Positions 1 through 7,529 of a DNA stretch of 64,000 nucleotides are shown here, in pieces. Within the stretch, counting starts at the first letter, position 1. Every line of letters starts with the position of its first letter. The position numbers were made by a program, and so were the translations under genes. Under the pieces are notes generated by a model. It saw only the letters and a list, made by a program, of their open reading frames with translations, ran no database searches and was not told the origin of the DNA. The DNA is from CBDCPI01 sp965220245 (GTDB lineage Bacteria; Chloroflexota; Dehalococcoidia; Lucifugimonadales; UBA3495), in contig CBDCPI010000011.1 of NCBI GenBank assembly GCA_965220245.1, positions 310,001 through 374,000 of the forward strand, given 5' to 3'.

Positions 1-1
1 G

Positions 2-532
2 GGACTGCCGCCGGGCCAAGTAAAGCTGATCCCTTGGATCGAAAACGCCAAAGCGGTAATGGCGGCCCAGGAGATCGCCGCAGCGTCCCGGCGGGTGGTT
101 GCCATCGCCTTCGGGGCCGAAGACTACACCAACGATATGGGGGTCCAGCGCACCGACTTGGGCGAGGAAGTGTATTTCCCCCGGGCCAGGGTCCCGGTGG
201 CGGCGCGCGCCTCGGCGGTGGCTTCGCTAGACTCCCCCTTCGTCGGTTTCCGGGACCCGGAAGGGCTGCGGCGTGACGCTCAAAGGGCCCGGCAACTGGG
301 CTACACTGGAAAGTTCGCCATCCATCCTGTCCAAATTGACATAATAAATGAGACCTTCAGCCCATTACCGGCAGATGTCGAGTACGCCCGGCAAGTGGTG
401 GCCGCTTGGGAGCGGGCGGAGGCCGAGGGCCGCGGCTCGGTGGACTTGGACGGACGGATGATAGATGTGCCGGTGCTGAAACGGGCCCAGAATCTCCTAG
501 TCTTCGCCGAGGCCGTCGCCGCCCAGGGGTAG
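2..532 (+). CDS. HpcH/HpaI aldolase / citrate lyase beta (CitE)-like protein, 5' partial
   Basis: The reading frame is already open at the left edge, so the start lies outside the window; 176 residues are visible. Members of this family cleave or form C-C bonds in CoA thioesters (malyl-CoA, citramalyl-CoA, citryl-ACP) in a Mg-dependent TIM barrel. Visible family marks are the PWIENAKAV strand, the metal-binding segment FGAEDYTNDMG, and the late GKFAIHPVQI motif with its conserved HP. Which CoA ester it uses cannot be told from this fragment. It ends 6 bases before the ATG of folB, and the next gene overlaps folB, so the three are probably cotranscribed. Confidence 0.85.
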   Translation, partial: GLPPGQVKLIPWIENAKAVMAAQEIAAASRRVVAIAFGAEDYTNDMGVQRTDLGEEVYFPRARVPVAARASAVASLDSPFVGFRDPEGLRRDAQRARQLGYTGKFAIHPVQIDIINETFSPLPADVEYARQVVAAWERAEAEGRGSVDLDGRMIDVPVLKRAQNLLVFAEAVAAQG

Positions 533-538
533 GCGTTG

Positions 539-931
539 ATGGCTGAGCGCTTACCTCCCACCGACCGCATCATCCTGGAAGGAATGCAGTTGTACGGGTT
601 TCACGGGGCCAACCCCGAGGAACGGGCCTTGGGGCAACCCTATGTGGTTGACTTGGCGGTGGAGTTGGACTTGAGGCGCCCCGGGGCCTCCGACCGCCTC
701 GAAGACACCGTGAGCTACACCCACTTGTACCGGGCGGTGCAGAGCGTCTTGGGAGGGGAGTCCAAGAACCTGCTGGAAGCCACGGCCCAAGCCATTGCTT
801 GCAAGGTGCTGGCCGAGTTTCCGGTAAAGGCCGTTCATGTCCTGCTAAAAAAGCCGCGGCCTCCCATTCGGGGCTCGGTCATCGACCACGCGGCGGTGGA
901 AATCTACCGGGTCCGGGAGGAAAACCCATGA
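539..931 (+). CDS. folB: Dihydroneopterin aldolase
   Basis: FolB converts 7,8-dihydroneopterin to 6-hydroxymethyl-7,8-dihydropterin plus glycolaldehyde in folate synthesis. At 130 residues the protein has the usual length. The N-terminal segment LYGFHGANPEERALGQPYVV carries the family's YGxHG, conserved Glu and GQ; the C-terminal VLLKKPRPPI carries the conserved Lys-Pro region. The ATG at 539 is preferred over a TTG directly before it at 536. The stop overlaps the next start as ATGA at 928-931, so translation is probably coupled. The folate partners folP and folK lie 18 kb away rather than adjacent. Confidence 0.93.
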   Translation: MAERLPPTDRIILEGMQLYGFHGANPEERALGQPYVVDLAVELDLRRPGASDRLEDTVSYTHLYRAVQSVLGGESKNLLEATAQAIACKVLAEFPVKAVHVLLKKPRPPIRGSVIDHAAVEIYRVREENP

Positions 932-1518
932 AAGTCCACGACTATCACGAAGGCAATCGGGAACTCCAAGACCGGTTCCAGACCCGAGAGTTGGCCAACC
1001 GCTTGGTCGCTAGGGCCGAGGACCGCATCGGCCCGGAGCAGCAAGAATTCATTGAGAAGGCGGACATGTTCTTTCTGGCGACTTGCGACCACCGGGGACT
1101 GCCTACCTGCTCTTATAAAGGCGGTGACCCTGGATTCGTCAAGGTGGTAGACGAGCAAACGTTAGTTTTCCCCAACTACGACGGGAACGGCAAGTACCAG
1201 TCTATGGGTAACTTGCTGAAGAACCCCAACGTTGGCATGTTGTTTGTCGATTTTCAAGGGCAGGAGCGGTTGCGGCTGCAAGGGACCGCCTCTATCCGGG
1301 AAGACGACCCCTTGCTCCAAATCTACCCCGGGGCCCAATTCTTGGTCCGGGTTAAGGCCACCGAGGTCTATAAGAACTGTCCCCGCTACGTCCACAAGTA
1401 CCAGTTGGTGGAGCGGTCGGTGTTTGTGCCCCGGGAAGGGCAAGAAACCCCGGAACCGGAGTGGAAGAAACGGGGCGAACTCCGGGACGCGCTCCCCAAG
1501 AACGCCCCGTCAAGATAA
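928..1518 (+). CDS. Pyridoxamine 5'-phosphate oxidase-like flavin-binding protein
   Basis: This 196-residue protein has the split-barrel fold signature of PNPOx-like FMN or F420 binding proteins: FIEKADMFFLATCDHRGLPT near residues 45-65, followed by SYKGGDPGFV, the NYDGNGKYQSMGNLLKNPNV segment and LLFVDF-like strands. This subgroup is usually annotated as a putative oxidoreductase; the substrate is unknown. The start ATG at 928 overlaps the folB stop. A longer open frame exists upstream but would run antisense to nothing and cover folB, so the overlapping ATG is chosen. The last residues, about 165-196, are charged and probably disordered. Confidence 0.8.
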   Translation: MKVHDYHEGNRELQDRFQTRELANRLVARAEDRIGPEQQEFIEKADMFFLATCDHRGLPTCSYKGGDPGFVKVVDEQTLVFPNYDGNGKYQSMGNLLKNPNVGMLFVDFQGQERLRLQGTASIREDDPLLQIYPGAQFLVRVKATEVYKNCPRYVHKYQLVERSVFVPREGQETPEPEWKKRGELRDALPKNAPSR

Positions 1519-1562
1519 TGGGCCGGCGCCGGGGGCTGTTGACTACATCCCGTTTATCTGAG

Positions 1563-1616
1563 CCGGTCCTTCGACTGCGCTCCCTCTGGTCGCTGCGCTC
1601 AGGATGAGCGGGGGGA
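1563..1616. repeat. Dispersed repeat fragment
   Basis: The gap before rpmB contains a segment reading CTTCGACTGCGCTC ... CAGGATGAGCGG. Nearly the same words recur at 59390-59407 and in the hairpin region near 43861-43938. It looks like a piece of a dispersed palindromic repeat. I see no gene in the rest of 1519-1764. Confidence 0.45.
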
Positions 1617-1764
1617 GTCGGCGGGAGCGGAATAACGAGAAAATAGCCTTTCTTGTCGATCAGCCAGCGGGTATGTTAACCTTTCGCCCTGCGAAGAACA
1701 TAGAAACTTAGACCTTCCGGCTTCGTTCTCACGGGGCCGGAGCGAATGAGATACGAGACAAGCT

Positions 1765-1971
1765 ATGAGATGCGAACTTTGCCTTAAGTCAGGCATGAGC
1801 GGCAACAACGTCAGCCACTCCAACCGCCACACCAAGACCCGGTTCAAGGCCAATGTCCACAAGCAGACCTTGTTTCAGGACGGGAAGGAATACAAGGTCA
1901 AAATCTGTAGCCGGTGCCTGCGGTCCCTGCAAAAGTCGCCCAAGGTGCGGCGGGTCCTCGCCAGCCTGTAA
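1765..1971 (+). CDS. rpmB: 50S ribosomal protein bL28
   Basis: bL28 is a small 50S subunit protein, here 68 residues, near the usual 60-78. It begins MRCELC and has a second CSRC pair at about residues 48-51, so it is the zinc-ribbon (C+) type. The SHSNRHTKTRFKANVHK core is the classic L28 segment. It stands alone, 250 bp after the previous gene and just before a tandem repeat array, with rpe and argH converging on it from the other side. Confidence 0.96.
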   Translation: MRCELCLKSGMSGNNVSHSNRHTKTRFKANVHKQTLFQDGKEYKVKICSRCLRSLQKSPKVRRVLASL

Positions 1972-1991
1972 GTCTTCCCTGTAATTTTCCC

Positions 1992-2166
1992 TGGAAGCAC
2001 CGCTCCGCTACCTGGGGACAAGGCCTTGGAAGCACCGCTCCGCTACCTGGGGACAAGGCCTTGGAAGCACCGCTCCGCTACCTGGGGACAAGGCCTTGGA
2101 AGCACCGCTCCGCTACCTGGGGACAAGGCCTTGGAAGCACCGCTCCGCTACTCGGGGACAAGGCCT
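1992..2166. repeat. Tandem repeat, 5 copies of a 35-bp unit
   Basis: Five head-to-tail copies begin at 1992, 2027, 2062, 2097 and 2132. Each starts TGGAAGCACCGCTCCGCTAC and ends GGACAAGGCCT. The first four are identical; the fifth differs by a CT to TC swap near 2152. A sixth partial start (TGGAAGCA) at 2167 runs into rpe coding sequence. The array lies between the convergent rpmB and rpe genes, and the last codons and stop of rpe lie in the fifth copy. The word CAAGGCCTTG at each junction is a perfect 10-bp palindrome. Confidence 0.97.
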
Positions 2167-2837
2167 TGGAAGCAGCCGCGCATCCGGCCCATGGCTGCCG
2201 CAACGGTCTCTTCAGGGTTGAAGATACCGGTCCCCGACACCAGCATAGTGGCTCCTGCCCTCACCGATTCTTGGGCGGTCCAGTCGGCCTTAATGCCGCC
2301 GTCCACCTCTATCTCGGCGCGGTAGCCGCCGCTTAGGATGTGCCCGCGCAGCCTCTTGATTTTGTCGATCGTCTCCGGGATGAAGCTCTGCCCGCCGAAC
2401 CCCGGGTTTACCGACATTACCAGCACCATATCCAGGTGGGATAGGACCTCTTCTACCGCCGATACCGGGGTGGCCGGATTGATAGCCACTCCCACCTTGT
2501 TGCCTTGGCCCTTGACCCTAGTCACGGTGCGGTGGAGGTGGGAACAGGCTTCGGCGTGGACGATTATTTGATCGGTGGGCGACTTGATGAAGCTGGGCAG
2601 CAAATTGTCCGGCTCCCTGATCATCAGGTGGATGTTGAGGGGAAGATGGGTTGCTTTGCGGACCGCGTCCACCACCACCTCGCCCAAGGAAATGTTGGGG
2701 ACGAATTGGCCGTCCATGACGTCTACGTGGATCAGGTCGGCCCCTGCCGCGGTAACGTCTTTAACCTGCTGACGCAGGTCGCCAAAGTCCGCCGCTAGGA
2801 TTGAGGGAGCGATCTGAATATAACCTTCAGAAGCCAT
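2148..2837 (-). CDS. rpe: Ribulose-phosphate 3-epimerase
   Basis: Rpe interconverts ribulose 5-phosphate and xylulose 5-phosphate in the pentose phosphate pathway. The 229-residue TIM barrel has the family segments APSILAADFG near the N-terminus, HVDVMDGQFVPN with the metal-binding and catalytic Asp, HLMI, MSVNPGFGGQSF and EVDGGI with the second catalytic Asp. The ATG at 2837 overlaps the end of argH by 11 bp, which fixes the start and suggests coupling; a longer upstream extension would only be argH read out of frame. The last residues (CFQGLVPE) are encoded within the 35-bp tandem repeat. Confidence 0.96.
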   Translation of the reverse strand: MASEGYIQIAPSILAADFGDLRQQVKDVTAAGADLIHVDVMDGQFVPNISLGEVVVDAVRKATHLPLNIHLMIREPDNLLPSFIKSPTDQIIVHAEACSHLHRTVTRVKGQGNKVGVAINPATPVSAVEEVLSHLDMVLVMSVNPGFGGQSFIPETIDKIKRLRGHILSGGYRAEIEVDGGIKADWTAQESVRAGATMLVSGTGIFNPEETVAAAMGRMRGCFQGLVPE

Positions 2838-4176
2838 CAGGGGCGGCCTCCAGCAATTTTCTGGCTTCGGCCAGCGCCGCCTCCACCCGCCGGGGTGCGG
2901 TGCCGCCGAGGACATCCCGGGCAGCCACTGCCGAGGCTGCCGTGATGCCATACACGCCCTGGTCAAATTTGGCGGAGAAGCGCCGGAAACCGGCTAAGTC
3001 CAAGTCTTGGAGTTCCACGGACTGGGACTCGCAGTGCCGGCACAACTCGCGAACAATCCCATGGGCTTCCCGGAATGGTATTCCCTTGCCTACCAGGTAA
3101 TCTGCCAACTCGGTGGCCAATGCCTGGCTTTCTCCGGCCAAGCCAGTTACTAGCTCCACATTCAATCTTAGGCCGGTCAGCATCCCTTGAAATACGCCCA
3201 GGGTGCTGAGCAATGTATCCACCGAGTCAAAGAACCCTTCCTTGTCCTCTTGGAGGTCCCGGTTGTAAGTAAGGGGCAACCCTTTTAACACGGTCAGCAG
3301 CCCGATCAGATTTCCGTAGACCCGGCCGGTCTTACCCCGGGCCAACTCGGCGAAATCCGGATTCCGCTTTTGCGGCATGATGCTGCTGCCGGTGGTGAAC
3401 TCGCTGGGCAAGGAAATGAAGCCGAATTCTTGGCTGCACCACAACACTACCTCCTCGGCTAGGCGAGAAAGGTGCATCATGCACAATGATGCCCCCGCCA
3501 AGAACTCGACCACGAAGTCCCGGTCGGATACCGCGTCCATGCTGTTGGCCGATATTTTGGAAAAGCCCAACTCCCTGGCCAGGAACTCCCGGTCGGTGGG
3601 ATAGGCGACGCCGGCCAAGGCTCCGCTGCCCAAGGGCATGACGTCCGCTCGCTGGAAGCAGTCCCGGAAGCGGGACACATCCCGCTGGAACATGTGGAAA
3701 TAGGCCAGCATGTGGTGGGCAAACAGGACCGGTTGGGCCCGCTGGGTGTGGGTGTAACCCGGCATGACCACCCCTTGGTACCGCTCCGAGAGGCTGACCA
3801 GGGAATGCTGTACGCCGTGGAGGGCCTCTATCGTCTGCGAGACTGCTTCCTTGGTATAGAGCCGCATATCCAGAGCTATCTGGTCGTTTCTGGACCGGCC
3901 GGTATGCAAACGCCCCGCCGCCGACCCAATCAGTTGGGTGAGACGGCTTTCGATATTCATGTGGAGGTCTTCCAAGGAAGGGTCCCAAGGAAAGGTCCCA
4001 TCTTCTATTTCTTGCCTGACTACTCCCAACCCCCCGATTATCCGTTCGGCGTCCTCCCGGTCGATAATCTCCTGCTTGGCCAGCATCCGGGCATGGGCGA
4101 CCGACCCGTCAATGTCGTGGCGGTAGAGGCGGCGGTCGTAGTGGATGGACGCGGTGTAATTACTATGGTCGAGCAT
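2827..4176 (-). CDS. argH: Argininosuccinate lyase
   Basis: ArgH splits argininosuccinate into arginine and fumarate, the last step of arginine synthesis. The 449-residue protein belongs to the aspartase/fumarase superfamily: HTGRSRNDQ at about 91-99, YTHTQRAQP at 141-149 with the catalytic His, and the superfamily signature GSSIMPQKRNPD at 263-274 with the catalytic Ser. The N-terminus lacks the usual LWGGRF segment and begins near the ASIHYDRRL strand; a TAG lies in frame 33 bases upstream with no other start between, so the ATG at 4176 is used. No argG is present nearby. Confidence 0.95.
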   Translation of the reverse strand: MLDHSNYTASIHYDRRLYRHDIDGSVAHARMLAKQEIIDREDAERIIGGLGVVRQEIEDGTFPWDPSLEDLHMNIESRLTQLIGSAAGRLHTGRSRNDQIALDMRLYTKEAVSQTIEALHGVQHSLVSLSERYQGVVMPGYTHTQRAQPVLFAHHMLAYFHMFQRDVSRFRDCFQRADVMPLGSGALAGVAYPTDREFLARELGFSKISANSMDAVSDRDFVVEFLAGASLCMMHLSRLAEEVVLWCSQEFGFISLPSEFTTGSSIMPQKRNPDFAELARGKTGRVYGNLIGLLTVLKGLPLTYNRDLQEDKEGFFDSVDTLLSTLGVFQGMLTGLRLNVELVTGLAGESQALATELADYLVGKGIPFREAHGIVRELCRHCESQSVELQDLDLAGFRRFSAKFDQGVYGITAASAVAARDVLGGTAPRRVEAALAEARKLLEAAPDGF

Positions 4177-4267
4177 GTAAGTATCAGCTACGGCAGGAGT
4201 GGAGACCGGCTATGGGAATCGAAGGCTTGGCTACTCTAATGCGGAAGTTTGATAAACTGCACCGGTA

Positions 4268-5017
4268 CTAGGTGTTGAATACCTCCCAAGCCAGTAACCC
4301 AAAGCCGAACCTGATGCGGCGAAAGGCCTCGGCGTAGGCTAAGCCAGCCGCCTCCCCTTGCCGGGCGGCTCCCGAGCTAATCCTTGCCACTCTCTCGGCG
4401 GAGTTGGGGGACCAAGACATCTGGCTTAGGTGGCGGCTCAATGATTCCGCCTTCATTTCTACAAAGTCGGTAATATCCACCACGACGTCCGGGGACTCGC
4501 TGCCCCAAAGGTAGGCTTCTTTGACCTGATGGGGTTCAAGGCCTTCCTCGGTGGTCTGCTCCGGGAAGTGCCGGGGGTTCCAAGCGTAGGTGAAGGCGGC
4601 ATCGATCGCTACCTGGCCGCTCATTCGGTGGTCCCGGTGGGTGTGGCTGACGCTCCGATAGGGATCGATGCAGAGGATAATCTCCGGCTTGTAGCGGCGA
4701 ATCGCCCGCACCACCTGGCTGCGGAACAGGATGTTGTCCTCCAGGCCACCGTCAGGATGAGACAAAAACATAACGTCGGCAGCCTTCATGACCTCGGCGG
4801 CCTCTTGTTGCTCGCTCTCCCTGATGGCTGCCAAGCGGGCCGGCGTCATTTCCCGGTCCGAAGTCCCTTTGTCTCCGTTGGTGCATAGGAGCACCACGCC
4901 TTCGGTGCCCGACTCTTGGACCCACTTGGACATTGTGCCACCACAGCCGCCTTCACAGTCGTCAGGATGGGGTGTTACCGCCAAAACGCTGGCGGGGGCC
5001 CGGGTAATGATCTCCAT
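4268..5017 (-). CDS. PIG-L/LmbE family deacetylase
   Basis: The 249-residue protein has the zinc-binding motif PHPDD at residues 16-20 in VTPHPDDCEGGCGG, and a later HTHRDHR segment that completes the metal site. Such enzymes remove acetyl groups from N-acetylglucosamine-type sugars (GlcNAc-Ins in mycothiol synthesis, GlcNAc-malate in bacillithiol synthesis, or others). No other thiol-cofactor gene is nearby, so the substrate is open. It follows the aldehyde dehydrogenase on the same strand by 16 bases and is probably in the same transcript. Confidence 0.87.
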   Translation of the reverse strand: MEIITRAPASVLAVTPHPDDCEGGCGGTMSKWVQESGTEGVVLLCTNGDKGTSDREMTPARLAAIRESEQQEAAEVMKAADVMFLSHPDGGLEDNILFRSQVVRAIRRYKPEIILCIDPYRSVSHTHRDHRMSGQVAIDAAFTYAWNPRHFPEQTTEEGLEPHQVKEAYLWGSESPDVVVDITDFVEMKAESLSRHLSQMSWSPNSAERVARISSGAARQGEAAGLAYAEAFRRIRFGFGLLAWEVFNT

Positions 5018-5033
5018 TCTGCCTTTAACCCCT

Positions 5034-6446
5034 TTACAGATGAAATACCATCATCTTTAACTCGGTCATTTCGTGGACCGCATAGGAGGGGCCTTCCTTC
5101 CCCATCCCGCTATCCTTAAGGCCGCCGTAGGGCATCAAGTCGGCCCGCCACTGGGGCGAGGAGTTGATGTGCAGGTTGCCCGACTCGACTTCCTTGGCAA
5201 ACCGCATGGCCCAGTCCACGTTCTGGGTAAAGATACCCGCCGACAGGCCAAACCGGCTGTCGTTGGCCATCGCGATGGCCTCGTCGATGTCGTTGAAGGC
5301 GCTGACTGCCACTGCCGGACCGAACAGCTCTTCCCGGGAGATGCGCATATCCGGTCTGGTGTCGGCCACCACGGTGGGAGCGTGCATGGTCCCCTCGTGG
5401 TCGCCGCCGGCCATTACCCGAGCGCCGCCCTCGACCGCCTCGGCGATCCATTGGCTCACCCGCTCCGCATCGGAACTGCGGATCATGGGCCCCATCTTTA
5501 CGGCTTCATCCAAGGGATTGCCGGTGGTGAACGCCTCGGTGGGTGCTACCAAGGCATCCAGGAAGTCTTGGTACACGCTGCGGTCGGCGAAAACCCTTTG
5601 GGTAGAAATGCAAACTTGACCGGCGTTGCCAAAGCCTCCGCTCACTGTGGCCGCGGCTACTTTCTCAATGTCGGCATCGGACATGACGATAAGCGGGCTG
5701 TTGGACCCCAACTCCATGGTTACTTTCTTGATGCCGGCGTTGCGGCAGATGCGGTCTCCCACCTCCATGCTGCCGGTAAAGGTGATCTTTCGCACCCGGG
5801 GGTCGCCGGTTAGAGCATCGCCGATCTCGCTTCCCGGACCGGTAACGCACTGGATGGCTTCTTCGGGAAGACCGGCCTCCAGCAGGATTTCGGTCAGCCG
5901 CAACGCCGACAAAGGCGTATCGCCTGCCGGTTTGAGCACCACCGCATTGCCGGCGGCCAGCGCCGGCCCTACTTTATGACACACCAGATTAAGTGGAAAG
6001 TTGAAGGGGCTGATGGCGGCTACTACCCCTACGGGCACCCTTATGGTAAAGCCAAACTGGTTGATGTTGCCCGGTGCCGCGTCCAAGGGCACGGTTTCGC
6101 CGTGCAGCCGCTTGGCCTCCTCGGAAGACAGGGTGATAGTCTGGATGGCCCGCTGCACCTCGCCCCGTCCTTCCGCGATTACTTTGCCTTCCTCCAAGGT
6201 GATGGTGCGGCCCAAGTCCTCGGCCCGCTCCGCCATCAAGTCGGCGGTGCGCCGCAGTATGGCATAGCGTTCGTAGGCGGTAAGCTTGGTCATGGCTTTG
6301 GAGCCGCGGACGGCGCTGCTCACCGCTCGGTCCACATCAGCGGCCGTTCCCCGCGGCACGGTATCAATTACGGACTGGTCGAAGGGATTGACCACCGGGA
6401 CCGTCTCATCCTTGGCTATCCACTGGCCGCCGATGTACATCTTCAT
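5034..6446 (-). CDS. Aldehyde dehydrogenase (NAD(P)-dependent)
   Basis: The 470-residue protein oxidises an aldehyde to the acid with NAD(P). Catalytic parts are visible: Asn in SPFNFPLN at about 149, Lys in VLKPAG at about 172, Glu in MELGSNSP at about 245, and the nucleophile Cys in NAGQVCIS at about 279. The C-terminus GGLKDSGMGKEGPSYAVHEM resembles lactaldehyde and glyceraldehyde-3-phosphate (non-phosphorylating) dehydrogenases, but the substrate is not certain. The ATG at 6446 is chosen because AGAGGAG sits 8 bases upstream; the longer frame to 6509 reads into a decayed antitoxin gene. Confidence 0.93.
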   Translation of the reverse strand: MKMYIGGQWIAKDETVPVVNPFDQSVIDTVPRGTAADVDRAVSSAVRGSKAMTKLTAYERYAILRRTADLMAERAEDLGRTITLEEGKVIAEGRGEVQRAIQTITLSSEEAKRLHGETVPLDAAPGNINQFGFTIRVPVGVVAAISPFNFPLNLVCHKVGPALAAGNAVVLKPAGDTPLSALRLTEILLEAGLPEEAIQCVTGPGSEIGDALTGDPRVRKITFTGSMEVGDRICRNAGIKKVTMELGSNSPLIVMSDADIEKVAAATVSGGFGNAGQVCISTQRVFADRSVYQDFLDALVAPTEAFTTGNPLDEAVKMGPMIRSSDAERVSQWIAEAVEGGARVMAGGDHEGTMHAPTVVADTRPDMRISREELFGPAVAVSAFNDIDEAIAMANDSRFGLSAGIFTQNVDWAMRFAKEVESGNLHINSSPQWRADLMPYGGLKDSGMGKEGPSYAVHEMTELKMMVFHL

Positions 6447-6465
6447 TACGTTTTTCTCCTCTATC

Positions 6466-6697
6466 TTAGCTGGAATCTCGAAGCTCTCTAATCCAGGCAG
6501 TAGAGTCATCGCCGGTCTTTAGTCCCAGCTCCTTAAACTCGCCTTCTAACTTGGTCCAATGTCAGGGCCGGTGGAGCAATTGCTTCTTCGATAATGGTAA
6601 GCAACTCTCCTTGCAGGGAACGGCGATGCACTCCGGCCCTCTCCCGAAGACACCCCAAAGTCTCTTCTGAGATGTTCTTGATGGTCAAGCTGGGCAT
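6466..6697 (-). pseudogene. FitA-like ribbon-helix-helix antitoxin, frameshifted
   Basis: From the ATG at 6697 the frame reads MPSLTIKNISEETLGCLRER followed by AGVHRRSLQGELLTIIEEAI, a typical FitA/VapB-type N-terminal ribbon-helix-helix. It stops early at 6533. The shifted frame continues with KLEGEFKELGLKTGDDSTAW and IRELRDSS up to a TAA at 6466-6468, matching the usual antitoxin tail that ends in IRExRD. One base-level frameshift near 6545 therefore separates the halves. No PIN-domain toxin follows; the aldehyde dehydrogenase begins 19 bases downstream. This is probably an orphaned module remnant, unless the shift is an assembly error. Confidence 0.7.
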
Positions 6698-6753
6698 GTT
6701 TGAATTCCTTTAAGTAAGGGAGCTATTAGTCTAGGCGCCGAAACGGCCGGTAG

Positions 6754-7437
6754 CTATTCACCCAGGGTAATGGACCGGCCCGCCGGGGTGACCGAGTAAC
6801 GTCCGGACCGCCCGGGGACCCGCTCCAGCCACTGGAACTTTCCCCGGGCCGCATTACGCAGCGTCTGGGTGAAATTTTGAGGGGAGCGCCACTCGGCCAA
6901 CTCGAAAAGGTCCGCCAGCGCCGTAGAGTCCACGCTTCCTATACCGAGGAAGCGTTCCGCGCCCTCGGCTGCTACTACCACCCGGCGCATGTCCCCCACC
7001 GGGTTGGCTTGCTGGCAAAACTGCGCAAAAGCCTCGGCGGACTCTGGAGAAGGCGCTGACCGTTGGGGTTCGGTCGGCTCCGGGGTATCCCCGGACCCCT
7101 TATTCGACTTTGGACTGGACCGGCTTCGGTTGGCGGATTTGGAAGCCCCCGGCCTCTTGGCAGCGGGGGCTATTGCCGAATCAGGAGGGTCTGCCGACAA
7201 GCTCTCGTCGGCGTCTGCCTTGGCGATTGCGGGAAACCCGTTTACACTGTTACCTTTTTCCATCGCCAAGCCGTTTGATCTACCGGATTCCGGCTCAGAG
7301 CCAGCCTGAAGTAACTCCTTGGGCAGTTCCATGAGAGCCATACCGATGACTTCGCGGATTAATTCAGGCTCTTCGGATTCTACCGTTATCTGGGTGGCGT
7401 TTGGGAGAGTAATGGATACTTTTACCATACCCTGCAC
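6754..7437 (-). CDS. Uncharacterised protein, winged-helix-like C-terminus
   Basis: I do not recognise the family of this 227-residue protein. It has three parts: a short N-terminal domain (VKVSITLPNATQITVESEEP), a low-complexity linker at about 55-135 rich in Ser, Pro, Ala and Lys, and a compact C-terminus at about 135-227 (FAQFCQQANPVGDMRRVVVA, then SPQNFTQTLRNAARGKFQWL and SGRYSVTPAGRSI). The last part resembles a winged helix with a beta-hairpin wing. The start is GTG at 7437 or ATG at 7428. A 10-bp inverted repeat just upstream could be an operator. The IS inserted 92 bp upstream may have cut off its original promoter. Confidence 0.6.
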   Translation of the reverse strand: MQGMVKVSITLPNATQITVESEEPELIREVIGMALMELPKELLQAGSEPESGRSNGLAMEKGNSVNGFPAIAKADADESLSADPPDSAIAPAAKRPGASKSANRSRSSPKSNKGSGDTPEPTEPQRSAPSPESAEAFAQFCQQANPVGDMRRVVVAAEGAERFLGIGSVDSTALADLFELAEWRSPQNFTQTLRNAARGKFQWLERVPGRSGRYSVTPAGRSITLGE

Positions 7438-7447
7438 CGTGCTGACC

Positions 7448-7484
7448 GAGTAATATACTGGTCCAAGTAACTGCTATATTACTC
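7448..7484. promoter_or_regulatory. Operator-like inverted repeat
   Basis: GAGTAATATA at 7448-7457 and TATATTACTC at 7475-7484 form a perfect 10-bp inverted repeat with a 17-base spacer. It lies 11 bases upstream of the winged-helix-like gene start, where promoter and operator sites would sit. It is AT-rich in otherwise GC-rich DNA. It could bind a dimeric repressor, possibly the product of the adjacent gene; this is inference. Confidence 0.5.
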
Positions 7485-7529
7485 TATGGCTACCCAGCAG
7501 GCAACCGCCATTGGAGTATAAATGTAAAT

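Noticed and set aside
1914..2336. A repetitive protein encoded across the 35-bp array
   Set aside because: The unit is not a multiple of three, so all frames appear by chance, and it runs antisense into rpe.
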